DNA from: Acanthopleura granulata
Taxonomy: Eukaryota; Mollusca; Polyplacophora; Chitonida; Chitonidae
DNA length: 64,000 bases
Direction of reading: 5' to 3'
NCBI GenBank assembly: GCA_016165875.1
Contig: JABBOT010000031.1
Span: forward strand, 499,109 to 563,108
The stretch's first letter is position 1, and every line of letters starts with the position of its first letter. Shown one piece after another: positions 54,401 through 64,000 of this stretch. A model generated the notes under the pieces. The model saw only the letters and a list, made by a program, of their open reading frames with translations. It was not told the origin of the DNA and did not search any database. The translations under genes were made by a program, and so were the position numbers.

Positions 54401-57400
54401 ACAAAATTTACAATATTGTATCTGTTTGTAAGATGTCATTTTGCACTGTACATTTTACATTTTTTTTGCATTTTACAGCAGGCACAAATTATACATGTAC
54501 ATGTAGGATGACTTATTTTGGAACATCTCATATGGCAGCAGATTTCATGCATCTTTCTTCACTTGCATATCAGGTAAAGTCCGAGAAGTCTCAAGAGCCA
54601 AGAGAGATGATCACGCCAATACTACGACAGTCGCTCGAGAAACAAGGCTATCGATTGATCGGATCTCACTCGGGTGTGAAGTTGTGTCGCTGGACAAAGG
54701 TAGAGAAACTCAGATAAAGTCTGTACAACACAGAAAAAGGAAATAGTTTTCAGCAGCACATTTAAGTACAAGACAGCTCATGACTGAGGCACTGTTCATT
54801 AGGAAGATTAGAAAGTTCTCTCTTGAATACAAAAAACCTGTTTGAATTTGTATGAATTTGTTGTTGAATTATTTTCCTGTGAAGTGTGGGGTATTTTCCC
54901 GTGGAGTGTGGGGTATTTTCCTATGAAGTGTGGGGTATTTTCCTGTGAAGTGTGGGGTATTTTTCTGCCAACTGGGGGTGTGAAGGTGCCCAAGCTTTTA
55001 AGTTTATGAGATACTGACCAGTCAGAGAGCTTGGAGATATCATCTGTTCGTAAGCTGCTATGTAATTCTTACCTGACTGTCAATGTAACATGTAATGACA
55101 TAGGGACAGCACACTGTTATAATGTTATATATTTTAATTAAAACAAGTACATGTGTGAACAACACTGCAATGTATTTTTGGACCATTGTATTGTGGCGGG
55201 AATAAATTTTTTGATGATTTCATGTCATAAATTTACATATGTACTTAAGTTTGAAACACAACCCTAGCAGCTTACTACAGCCTTAGGTGACGAGTGATCT
55301 ACATGTTTACACAGAATGGCTGCGTTTCATGCTAGACTCAGGAGCACAGCCAGATGTCAGTTTCTGCTGTCATAGAAACTGTTAGAGACTTTAACAATAA
55401 TAATAATAATGAACTATTTACAGAGGGTAATATACACTCAGACAACATAAGACCTGATCTTCCAGGAGACTCTCTCACTCATTCAACATAAGACCTGATC
55501 TTCCAGGAGACTCTCTCACTCATTCAACATAAGACCTGATCTTCCAGGAGACTCTCTCACTCATTCAACATAAGACCTGATCTTCCATTAGGCCCTCTCA
55601 CTCCTACATTCACACTTGTATTCACAACTTTCATCCTGTATTGCTAAGAAAAAAAATACAAAAAAAAAAAGAAAAATACAAAAAACACAATGTAGTATTG
55701 CTCATCTAGAAATACATACATTTATATATTAATGTTTCAACATATGAAGAGGTTTCTTTATGCATATATAAAAGCAAACTTTCATGTACCTTTGCTTTCT
55801 GTTTTGTGTGTCGGGTATTTTTTAGCTTGTCTCTTGAAATTTGAAATAGATGGTGCACGTTGTGTTGTGCAGGGTAGGGTGTTCCATATTGCTGGACAAA
55901 AATGAAAAAGACTAGTTTTGAACGGGGAGGAGTTTGAGAAGGGTATGGCCTGGGTGGTTTTTATTTGATGTGCTTAGTTGTCGTTCTGGGAGGTATTTGA
56001 CTTTAAATAGATTTTTCATGTATTCTGGGTAAAAGTCATTTAGGGACTTGTAGACAGTAACAGCTTTGTGTAACTTTACTGATTCTTGTATTGGAAGGCA
56101 CTCCAGAATTTTGAACATGTCTGTCACAGGGATGTGTCTGGAATGGTCTGAGATGAGGCATGCTGCTGTTTTTTTTTTGAAGTTAAAAACTTCGTTCTAG
56201 ACGACACATTGAACAGTCTTCCGAAGTTGAAGGACAGTAACTGATTTGAGGAAGTATATGGGCATTGTGGAAAAGCAATCGTCCAACTTAGCGTAGAACA
56301 TGTGTTGTCCTTTACTTTAATGACTATGGCTGATTTTCATGTAAACGTGAGCTCCATGTATCTGAAATGATGTCTGCTGTTATACATACGATAGGGCAGA
56401 AAGTTTTTACAAAATGTTGGTCCTTTGGCACATGACGAATAGGATCTAAGCTAACGTAACTAAAGGCAGGTGGTTTTCATCTTGCGGTATCCAAAACATG
56501 TTCTCAAAAATTTTCTGGATTTACCTTAATAAGAACACCAATAAAGGTGACATAATTATGAGGTCTGTAAAGTACTGTAATTTCTATATCACAGTGTCTG
56601 TCTCATCACTGTGATTTTGTTTTGTTATCTTTGGGGTCTTCCTGTCTCAGCTGTATCTTTGAGTATGAGGTTAATCAGAATGTCAGATTTTTTTCTAGTT
56701 TAGGATATGGGGTAACATTAAAGTGAAAGACAGCCCATGGTCTGAGTTAAGTTTACCAAATAGGTTGCACAATATTATGTTAGTTTTGGTAAAGTATATT
56801 TTCTAACAGTTACTATGACAGATGAAACTGACATTTAACCATGCTCTATTGACTAAGATGAACTGCAGCCATTCTCTGTGGGCTGTGACATAATTCTTCC
56901 AAGCGCGGAACACTCTAGTCACCTGAGACTGTAGTAAGCTGCTAGGGTTGTGTTAGTAACTTAAGTATATATGTCAATTTATAACATGAAATGATAAAGA
57001 AACTTACTACCGGCACACACAATGGTCTGGAAATACTTTGCAGTATTGTTCACCCATGTACTTGTTATCATTAAAACATGTTACATTAAAACAGTGTGCT
57101 GTCCCTAGGTTATTACATGTTACATTGACAGACACTTCAGCACATTTACATCACAGCTTATAAACTGCTGATATGACCTAGCACTCTAATTGGTCAATCC
57201 CTCATAAGATTAAAAACATGGCTGCCTTCAGGTCCCCAGTCAGCAGCATAATCCTCCACACTTCAAACAAAGGCAATTCAGAAATGAATTCATATAAGTT
57301 CAAGAAGGTGTTTTTGCATTCAAGAAAGAAGTTAGTAATATTTGTAATGGCCAGTGCCTCATTCATGCACTGTCTTTCACGTAAAAAGAAATTTTTTCAG

Positions 57401-60400
57401 TATACTATTTTAACATTTTTCTCAAGTGTCTATCATGTCAATATGATACTTTTATCAAGTTTTGCGTTTCATTTTTTTTTTTGTAGCAAATTTTTTTTGT
57501 ATTAATTTGACACATCTTTTTCAGTTAAAAACAAAAAAAAAAACATTTGGCAGTTTTCTGAAGACTTTGTTGTTTTACCATTTGCCAGTCGATGTTACGT
57601 GGCCGAGGAGGCTGTTACAAACACACATTTTACGGGATCGAGTCTCACCGGTGTATGGAGACAACCCCCAGCCTGGCCTGTGCTAACAAGTGTGTCTTCT
57701 GCTGGAGGTATAAACACATACAACTACAACAACTAATAAAGTTATAATTCTTGAGTTCGACATAAAAAACACCAATCAAATAAATAAATAAATAAAGTGA
57801 TAATGTCTATGCCTAGTTTATATTTATATTTAAAAGAAAAGAAAGCAAACATTAGGTATTCCTAAAAAGGGGTGGAAACAAGTCCTAAACTGCCACAACC
57901 ATTTTTTTCTGATGTGCTTGGAAAGTTAGGCCAATATAGAAGGATTAAACATACATAATCCACTTTATTTTGAACTACTTTCCGACAAATGGGCGTTATT
58001 GTAAAGATTTGTAGGGTAGGGCATCTTGTTTCTCCAGGAACTCTCATGCCATGAACATCATTAAAAGACTTTATATACTTGTAGTCTGTGTATGAGGGAG
58101 CTGCTCCGGATAAGAATGTGTTGTTGTTGTTGTTGTTGTTGTTGTTATACAGGCATCACACTAATCCTGTAGGAACAGAGTGGAAGTGGAAGATGGACGA
58201 ACCGGAAATCGTGTTCAAAGGGGCGCTCAGCAACCACATCAACATGATCAAACAGTTCAGAGGTAGGGGACAACCTAGACTCTTTGCCAGGCTTGATTAT
58301 GAGAAACACTTTAAATTCCGTCCCTATGGAATGTGTATTAAACTCTCTGCCCTCCAGGATTCTTTGTCTGTAAACTATCTTTAGAATTCAAGTTTACCAA
58401 TCAGCACTGATTTTAATGTAGCAAGAACCAATTAGAAGGTACTGAACAACGGTAACAAAACAAGCTGATGAGAGTGGCTTTCCAGCTGGTCACACCGGTG
58501 AGCATGGAACTTGAACGGCTGTGAGCAACAGGCTGTACCGAAAGACTTAAATTGGCTTGTATTGAGGCCTTTATGTATATGTAATTTCTGAATGGAAACT
58601 CGGCTGTATCAGCATCATGGGAAGCAGGCATGGTGTCGGCTTAATGAGTCATGATGAGGTGTGATGTGTTTTAACATGATGTTTAGGTAAGTTAGCACCA
58701 ACCTCCCACCAGTGCAGTTGCTGTGAAGTCCAGCTCATGCTGGCTTCCTCTCCGGCTGTACATGGGAAAGGTCTGCCAGCAACCTGTGGATTGTCGTGGC
58801 TCTGCTCTGTTTCCTCCCACCTCAGTGCTGGCCGCCGTCGTATAAGTGAAATATTCTTGAGTACGGCGTAAAACTTCAATCAAATAAATAAATGAATATT
58901 TTAAATCAGAATTGGGAAGCTTTCTCACTAAGTTGATTTGAGTCAAGCTTTGTAGTCTGTTGTTCATTCCAATGTATGGGAATAGGTACCCATTACCAGA
59001 ATAAGCTTGGCCTGATCACATATCACTAAACAAGTGACTGAATACCGTGATCTGATTTGTCAGGGATTGAGCTGATTTCAGGGAATTTGTTGGAAAATCT
59101 TAACTTGGAGCAATGTTGATACTATTCTTAGCTTCTTAAAAAGTCAGCACCTATGATATTGAATTTGTAAAGCCCTCTGCTCTCATTGGTTGTGTGGACA
59201 GTGCTCCTCTGGCAGTATGTGCAGCGGACACCACTTTGCTCTTGTCGATATATAGAGGATATTGCACATTGAAGGCTGAATACCATAAATATTGTTCGAG
59301 TGAGAGGTGAGCGTCTCGTGAGTTGTCATTTTCACCTTTCACGTGTATCATGATTTTGTGTACTTAAAACAGTTTTCAGCATCTTCCAGCAGTAGGCTTT
59401 CAAAGACGTGTCTAAAGCGTGACGTCGTGTACATGACGTGGTATGACGTTATGACTTTGTGGGTGTAGCACTTGACTAAACTTGCATTATGACGTCATTC
59501 TGCTCAGATCAGATTGGAACTTTTTTGACGTCATGACACCTGGGTGTGAATTATCAAAATTTGTTATTTCACGGCAGTGAAAATAACACTTTTATCAGTA
59601 AAAATATAAAAAAAGTATAAATAATTAGGTGTGCATATTTGTATGTCACACGTGTGAAAGATTGTCAGTAACTTGCCAGAGGTCAGTGGTTTTCCCCGGG
59701 GATTCCGTTGTCTGCCATCCTTAAACTTGACTTCCATCATATAAATGAGAAGCCCTTTGTGTATGGCGTTCAACAACAATCAGTGAAATGAATAAATGCT
59801 AACTCAGGCACGGCTCTGACTCTGATGGGCTACTCAAAATTGTCCAACCTGCAGTAAATCCGATTGTTTCCTGCCCTGACACTCCAGGGCTTGTGTACTA
59901 TATAAGTGTTCTGCGAGCACACATGCACCGAGAAATGTGAGGTACTTCAGGAAACCATAAATGCATTGTTTTTGTTCGTACCTGGCCAGGTGTTCCTGGT
60001 GTGAAGCCCGAGCGCTTTGCAGAGGGTTTGGAGCCCCAACACTGCGCCCTGTCCCTAGTGGGAGAGCCCATCATGTACCCCGAGATTAACCGCTTTGTGG
60101 ACATGCTCCATGATAAAGGCATCTCCACCTTCCTGGTCACCAATGCTCAGTTCCCTGAGGCCATCAGGTTAGTAGAGAGCTCTTCTGATTTCCAAGTTTT
60201 GGGTTCCCAAATCTAACCTTTAGGATCCCAGATCTAACATTTAGGATCCCACATCTAATATTTAGGATACCAAATCTAACATCTAGGATACAAGAGTTCT
60301 GTTTAGGATATGATACAAAGTGAAATATTTAGGATAGCAAATGTAATATTTAGGATTCCAAGCCTGACATTTAGGATACCAAGTTTATATTTACAAATCC

Positions 60401-63197
60401 AACTCTAAAATTTAGGATACCAAGTCTGACTTTTCATGATAGCAGACATAAGTTTTGGCGGAACTAAACCCAGCTTTACCCTCTTTCGTAATTTTTCACA
60501 AAAGACATAGGTATAGCAATTTCGAATTTGATTTTTACAGAGAAATAACTTTTATACAGCAACGGAAGTAAGGTAGCCAAGTATTATCTTTCTTTGTGAC
60601 ACAAAACCTGGACCTAAACATACACACAGCTGAGCAAATAGTGGACATGATGCTAGTCTGAGCCATTTTGTTTTTTATGTATGAGTTATTTTATCTACTT
60701 CTGAATTCAAAATGGATATTAACCGAATGTCACAGGTAGGTGTAAATGACTCTTTAGTGTTCTTCTGTCTACTGGTCAGTTTCTAGTGCTGTACTGGAGT
60801 AAGACCTATACGTATGTTTCATCAAACTGTCTTGTCTCTCCACCACACCCAGAAATCTCTCTCCAGTCACCCAGCTGTACATCAGCGTGGACGCCAGCAC
60901 CAAGGAGAGCCTCAAGAAAATCGACCGTCCATTGTTCAAAGACTTCTGGGATAGGTTCATCGACAGTCTGAAGGCCCTGTCGGACAAAGGGCAGAGAACT
61001 GTGTACAGACTTACTCTGGTGAAGGCGTTCAACACTGAGGAACTGGAGGGTTACGCCAAATTGGTGACATTGGGAAACCCAGACTTTATCGAGGTCAAGG
61101 TGTGGTTGATTGGAGGTCATAAAACCTATTTCAGCAACTGTTACACGTAGAATGCTAGTATACACTAGTCAGTCATTAAAATGCTGAGGTCATCTCAACT
61201 ATGCTTGCTTTCATCAGACAGAGGTGCATTACGTATTTTGTCCAGGACTGTGTTACACATTTTGCCCGATGCTGAGAGTTCCGTTGATCTTACGAAGGTT
61301 ATTCAAGGTTTGTGTGGATGCTAGATGTAGGTGATGTCCTAGTGGAATAACAATGGAATAACCTTACCTTAGGTCAATTTCCAGCACCAAAAGCAGTATT
61401 TCAGGACATTTACTTGCCTGTAAAAATCAGCCTTGTTCAGAGAAATTTTATGTCATTTGTTGTTTACTGTTCATATCAGGGAATTTTACCTCTTAAAAGG
61501 GGTGAAGTGATGTGGAGCATTGTTTGTATTTTGTCTTTTTTTTTTCTTCTTTTTTCATGATATAAGAATAAAAGCAGTCGTAGTTAAATATCACCAAAGA
61601 CAGTTTTGTTTGAAACTAGAAACACCTACATGTGTACAGATCCATGTAAAATGATATTTGGATACCCTTTAGAAATGCCTAACTTACAGCATAACCTTTA
61701 AAAAAACCCTCAAATTATGGGGAATATTGCCTCGGAAACTCAGCTTAAATATTTTTACAAAATTCCTTACTACATGTATATTCATATATGCTGACTGCAC
61801 ACAAATTCATAAGTACTACTGACAAAATAAGCTGGTACATAAGACATTAAGTTGTTTTTTTTTTTTTAGTATTTTAAATATTTTAGCCTGCATTAGCCAA
61901 CTAGAAGGGCACCCAAATGCTGTATTTGGAGCTATGGTATGCATACATGGTGCAGATTACGCCTGTCCACAGTGCAAAATCTGTCACTGTTCAGTCTGTT
62001 TGTTTGTCTGTCTGTCTGTGACTGTTCAGTTTGTCTGTCTACAGGGAGTGATGTACTGTGGAGAGTGTCTGTCTGTCTGTGACTGTTCAGTTTGTCTGTC
62101 TACAGGGAGTGACGTACTGTGGAGAGTGTCTGTCTGTCTGTGACTGTTCAGTTTGTCTGTCTACAGGGAGTGACGTACTGTGGAGAGTGTTTGTCTGTCT
62201 GTCTGTGACTGTTCAGTTTGTCTGTCTACAGGGAGTGACGTACTGTGGAGAGTCCAAGGCATCCACCCTCACCATGAAGAATGTCCCCTGGCACGAAGAC
62301 GTCGTGATGTTCGTCCAGCAGCTGGCAGACATGTTACCTGATTACGAGATCGCATCCGAACACGAACACTCGAACTGTATATTGCTGGCAAATACAAAGG
62401 TAAATCCTTCAAGTTGGTTTTGCACCTGACTGGTAACGAGATCGCATCCAACCATGAACACTCAAACTGTATACTGCTGGCAAATACTGAAGTAAATTTT
62501 TCAAGTTGGTTTTGTTCCTGATTTGTTACGAGGTTGCACCTGAGTGGGAACACTCTAATTGCTGGTGAAAACAAAGGTAAATTCTTCATGATTGTTTTGT
62601 ACCTGACATAAAGGAGAGCAGTACTGTAAATTTGGTGGAATTTTTCACCGTCTAATCACCCTAGTTTTAATACTACATGTAAGTCAGTGAAAACCATGTT
62701 CAATTTTATGTGATAAACAGTAACATTTTACAATGAGTTTTCAATAACTGATCAGTGAAATGTACTTGAGGTCAAACAGCATTAGCAAGAGGCAAATTCA
62801 GTGATATTGGTGATTTGTTGTACATAGAACCAGAATTCCATGATCAGTTAACAAGTCTCAAAGGTAGTGTTAAACAGCTGTCAAATAAATACCGTAAGGC
62901 ATTAAAAACAATCAAATAAACATTTTTACAAATACAGCTCTTGATTGCGTGATTTCTGAATTGAAATGTTTCCGTCAGTTTAAGGTTAATGGTGAATGGA
63001 GGACCTGGATCGACTACCCCAAATTTCATGAACTTCTGCAGGAGTACAAAAACAGTGGGGGTGCCAAGACCTTCTCGGCAGAGGACTACACGGCACCCAC
63101 TCCCCACTGGGCAGTGTTTGGGGCAGCCGAGCAGGGGTTTGACCCTGCAGAGACGCGGTTCTACAGGAACAAACAGAAAGGGGCGAGTGGATCATAG
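48352..63197 (+). CDS. TYW1: tRNA 4-demethylwyosine synthase (TYW1), 14 exons, complete
   Basis: Makes the tricyclic imidazopurine of wybutosine at G37 of tRNA-Phe, condensing N1-methylguanosine with pyruvate carbons by radical SAM chemistry. Coding exons: 48352-48486, 49075-49215, 49730-49840, 50182-50376, 52040-52139, 52582-52727, 54020-54145, 54574-54699, 57589-57707, 58153-58262, 59990-60167, 60853-61099, 62232-62399, 62979-63197. They sum to 2121 bases, giving 706 residues (human TYW1 is about 730). All phases match. Order: N-terminal hydrophobic anchor (about 17-37), flavodoxin-like FMN domain (YGTQTGTAE at 84-92; [13 protein letters not shown] in exon 4), an acidic/Cys-rich linker (about 230-320), then radical SAM with the 4Fe-4S cysteines 391, 395 and 398 (CANKCVFC), and the C-terminal wybutosine domain ([16 protein letters not shown]). 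No key residue is missing. Several introns contain tandem repeats that copy splice sites. Confidence 0.97.
48793..49074 (+). repeat. 47-bp tandem repeat, 6 copies, each ending in a splice acceptor
   Basis: Copies start at 48793, 48840, 48887, 48934, 48981 and 49028; all are identical except the first, which has A for G at one site. The unit is AATTATGTAACTGTGACATC, AATCAAAGTTTTTCCTTTTG, TTTCCAG. Each copy therefore carries a pyrimidine tract and a TTTCCAG acceptor, the last one being the exon 2 acceptor (exon starts 49075). The unit length is not a multiple of three and the repeat contains TAA, so use of earlier acceptors gives premature stops. Confidence 0.97.
50455..51840. repeat. 24-bp minisatellite, about 58 copies, in TYW1 intron 4
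   Basis: Unit CTGTCCATCTGTGTGCTGGT plus CTGT (24 bases), beginning about 80 bases after the exon 4 donor and ending about 200 bases before exon 5. Being a multiple of three and stop-poor in most frames, it creates frames of up to 481 codons on the plus strand (8-residue period, such as LSVHLCAG) and many on the minus strand (such as MDRQTNTQ). None are genes. Related CTGTCTGTCTGTGACTG sequence recurs in intron 12. Confidence 0.97.
53290..54015. repeat. 82-bp minisatellite reaching the exon 7 acceptor (TYW1 intron 6)
   Basis: From about 53290 to 53730 an 82-base unit (CACAAGTTTCTTGTCCTTGT, GGCATACTTATACCTTCTTT, CCTCAAGTTCCATGTGCTGG, TGGTATAGCCATGCCAAGCA, TC) repeats about five times. Diverged copies (GTTTCCACAA..., TGGTGGTATAGCCATGCCAT) continue to about 54015, where exon 7 begins at 54020. 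Weak related sequence also precedes the array. Frames on both strands here are repeat artefacts. Confidence 0.88.
54878..54970. repeat. 22-bp tandem repeat, 4 copies
   Basis: Unit TTTTCCTGTGAAGTGTGGGG plus TA repeated four times with minor changes, inside the left arm of the large inverted repeat; the right arm has only one copy (CCTCCACACTTCAAAC inverted). Confidence 0.9.
55442..55605. repeat. 41-bp tandem repeat, about 3.5 copies
   Basis: Unit CAACATAAGACCTGATCTTC, CAGGAGACTCTCTCACTCAT, T; three near-identical copies and a partial fourth with GGCCC for GGAGA. Confidence 0.95.
55800..56150 (-). pseudogene. Non-LTR retrotransposon reverse-transcriptase C-terminus, broken
   Basis: On the minus strand, one frame reads [20 protein letters not shown] and then P.YMKNLF...YLPERQLS, the usual last block of jockey/CR1/L2-type reverse transcriptases (LP...R..K...YK.LN...P.Y...L). 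Just downstream, after a frame change near 55915, comes [15 protein letters not shown] followed by [10 protein letters not shown], the standard WN.LP...R.A.....FK..L.. ending. Only the tail of the element remains and it is frameshifted, so it is dead. Confidence 0.72.
57589..57707 (+). CDS. TYW1: TYW1 exon 9: radical SAM 4Fe-4S motif
   Basis: The exon encodes [20 protein letters not shown], then [16 protein letters not shown]. The CxxxCxxC cysteines (391, 395, 398) bind the 4Fe-4S cluster that cleaves SAM. The extra cysteines at 369 and 382 are in the conserved segment preceding it. Acceptor is TTTGCCAG ending 57588; donor is GTATAA. Phase 0 in, phase 2 out. Confidence 0.95.
57735..57798 (+). 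mobile_element. SINE tail fragment
   Basis: ATTCTTGAGTTCGACATAAA, AAACACCAATCAAATAAATA with AAATA repeats: only the last 60 bases of the common SINE, placed right after exon 9. Confidence 0.7.
58120..58146. repeat. (GTT)n microsatellite acting as the exon 10 pyrimidine tract
   Basis: Nine GTT units end four bases before the acceptor ATACAG (ends 58152) of TYW1 exon 10. No other pyrimidine-rich tract separates them, so acceptor strength may depend on repeat length. Confidence 0.9.
58700..58895 (+). mobile_element. SINE, 5' truncated
   Basis: Has AACCTCCCACCAGTGCAGTT, GTCCAGCTCATGCTGGCTTC, AAAGGTCTGCCAGCAACCTG, CCGCCGTCGTATAAGTGAAA and TTGAGTACGGCGTAAAACTT with the AAATA tail. TYW1 intron 10. 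Confidence 0.87.
59660..59805 (+). mobile_element. Diverged SINE 3' half
   Basis: GTCAGTAACTTGCCAGAGGT, GGTTTTCCCCGGGGATTCC, TTCCATCATATAAATGAGAA and TATGGCGTTCAACAACAATC follow the family order with many changes. Confidence 0.5.
60205..60430. repeat. Short tandem repeat, about 20-22-bp unit, TYW1 intron 11
   Basis: GGATCCCAGATCTAACATTT and A recur roughly ten times with variants (GGATACCAAATCTAACATCT). The array begins about 40 bases after the exon 11 donor. Confidence 0.8.
61975..62253 (+). repeat. 61-65-bp tandem repeat copying the exon 13 acceptor and exon start
   Basis: Four copies of CTGTCTGTGACTGTTCAGTT, TGTCTGTCTACAG and the exon start GGAGTGACGTACTGTGGAGA, GT. Acceptors fall before 62045, 62106, 62167 and 62232. 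The last leads into the true exon 13. Entry at 62106 stays open and in frame for 126 bases, adding 42 Cys/Val-rich residues; entry at 62045 or 62167 soon meets TGA. Confidence 0.95.
62337..62612 (+). repeat. About 92-bp tandem repeat copying the end of exon 13 and its donor
   Basis: The last 63 bases of exon 13 plus the donor and about 30 intron bases (TACGAGATCGCATCCGAACA ... GGCAAATACAAAGGTAAAT ... TTCAAGTTGGTTTTGCACCT) are followed by two diverged copies at about 62431-62523 and 62524-62612. The donor is lost in the second copy (CTGAAGTAAAT) but kept in the third (ACAAAGGTAAAT). Confidence 0.9.
62979..63197 (+). CDS. TYW1: TYW1 last exon: C-terminal wybutosine domain
   Basis: Encodes [20 protein letters not shown], then [12 protein letters not shown] and [16 protein letters not shown], the conserved end of TYW1, followed by a basic tail and TAG at 63195-63197. 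Acceptor is TTTCCGTCAG. Confidence 0.97.
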   Translation, partial: FKVNGEWRTWIDYPKFHELLQEYKNSGGAKTFSAEDYTAPTPHWAVFGAAEQGFDPAETRFYRNKQKGASGS

Positions 63198-63469
63198 CTA
63201 AAATGATTATGAACTGTGAATATGTCGTATTAATGTGCAAGGGTGTGTATAATAGTGAATAAGGTGAGTGTACTAGTACTGGGAAATTGGGTGCAGCATC
63301 GAACAGCTGATGTCTAGAACAGTCAAATCCACAACCATAAATACATATTCATCAACATCTAATGTAATGAATATTGGTGAAATAGGGACAAGACACTCAG
63401 CTAACATTAACACAGGAATTTCAGAGACACAAGCGTTTGTACATCTTGTATTTATGGAGTGATTGTGTA

Positions 63470-63475
63470 AATAAA
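63470..63475 (+). terminator. TYW1 polyadenylation signal
   Basis: AATAAA 273 bases after the stop codon, the first canonical signal in the 3' flank. A GT-rich stretch follows within 40 bases. Confidence 0.65.
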
Positions 63476-63529
63476 TTTGTCACGTACAGGTACACTGAGA
63501 CTTGGTCTTATCTGTGTCAGCTTCTAGTG

Positions 63530-63768
63530 TCAGATGTGTAGGTTTAGTTTTAACTCGAGATTGACCGAGGATAGTGTAAGCATGGAAGTCAAGAGACCAT
63601 CTGTTGGTGGACTTGACTTCAAATTAGAATACAAAGACACATAGTCATCATCAAAGTCGCAGACTGTGGTACAAAAGTTCACATACTGCTCGGGCTTGCA
63701 AGGTGAAGGCAAGTACTGAAGGTCCTGTAGTCTGTTTTTTTCATTTAGTCGCATACTTTTGGCCGTCT
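63530..63768 (-). CDS. Possible last exon of a convergent gene (partial)
   Basis: After a CGAATTTACAG acceptor (ending 63769) an open frame of 79 codons runs to TGA at 63530-63532. It has a balanced composition (CKPEQYVNFCTTVCDFDDDY; SSPPTDGLLTSMLTLSSVNL) and normal codon use, unlike the repeat-derived frames elsewhere. No domain is recognised. The upstream part of the gene would be right of the window. The stop lies about 55 bases from the TYW1 poly(A) signal, so the two genes would converge tightly. Confidence 0.35.
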
Positions 63769-64000
63769 GTAAATTCGCCTATTCTCACTATCGGTATTAC
63801 CTTTTGTCAGTGACATGTAACACCCAAAACTCCACAAAACGATAAGTATCACATCTCCATATTGGCCATGAAACTCAAGTTAAAATAACTTTTTGTTGTC
63901 TTTGATGTTATATTCCCATAAGCATGTTTTAAGTTTGCAACTTAATCAAAAACAAACTATAGACCTTGATATTCTGAAGGCCTCTATATGATTGGTGGTT

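Larger units (their letters stand above)
54815..57320. mobile_element. Large inverted repeat with retroelement remnant, TYW1 intron 8
   Basis: About 480 bases (54815-55295) are inverted at 56915-57320. Paired landmarks: CTCTCTTGAATACAAAAAAC with its counterpart at 57305; AATGTAACATGTAATGACAT, AGGGACAGCACACTGTTATA with 57090-57130; and CACAACCCTAGCAGCTTACT at 55258 with 56935. Arms look about 75-80% alike. The left arm has gained a 22-bp tandem repeat. The 1.6 kb between contains a 41-bp array and a non-LTR reverse-transcriptase tail. Confidence 0.75.

Overview
The window is eukaryotic nuclear DNA: long introns with GT/AG borders, vertebrate-style AATAAA signals, tRNA-derived SINEs, non-LTR retrotransposon debris and many minisatellites. 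The gene structures and the SINE family (tail ending in a GTACGGCGTAAAACACCAAT-like box plus AAATA repeats) suggest a lophotrochozoan such as a mollusc or brachiopod. This organism call is inference; no species is claimed.

Layout. (1) About 26.2 kb down to the left edge, minus strand: a gene I rebuilt from seven phase-compatible exons. It encodes a secretory signal peptide, a PLAT/LH2 domain split over three exons, one thrombospondin type-1 repeat, a long Thr/Pro/Arg-rich mucin-like stalk and a single transmembrane segment, and it continues past the left edge. (2) 31.76-36.09 kb, minus strand: a three-exon, 12-TM major-facilitator protein resembling the nodulin-like/NFD4 group. (3) 42.63-43.88 kb, plus strand: a 414-residue, basic, Ser-rich protein with a helical N-terminus whose coding region is a single exon; I do not recognise it. 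A long hairpin lies just upstream. (4) 48.35-63.20 kb, plus strand: a complete 14-exon TYW1 gene (706 aa, flavodoxin plus radical-SAM tRNA 4-demethylwyosine synthase). (5) 63.53-63.77 kb, minus strand: a possible last exon of a convergent gene.

The main surprise is in TYW1. Tandem repeats there have multiplied real splice sites: a 47-bp unit gives six identical acceptors before exon 2, and a 61-65-bp unit gives four copies of the acceptor and first 22 bases of exon 13, one of which reads in frame. About 92-bp copies of the other end of exon 13, with its donor, follow it. A (GTT)n tract replaces the pyrimidine tract of exon 10, and an 82-bp array runs up to exon 7. A 24-bp array in intron 4 produces large spurious open frames on both strands.

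The rest is intron or intergenic DNA with SINEs, foldback elements, satellites and microsatellites, annotated individually. The genes look functionally unrelated; no operon or pathway clustering is expected or seen.
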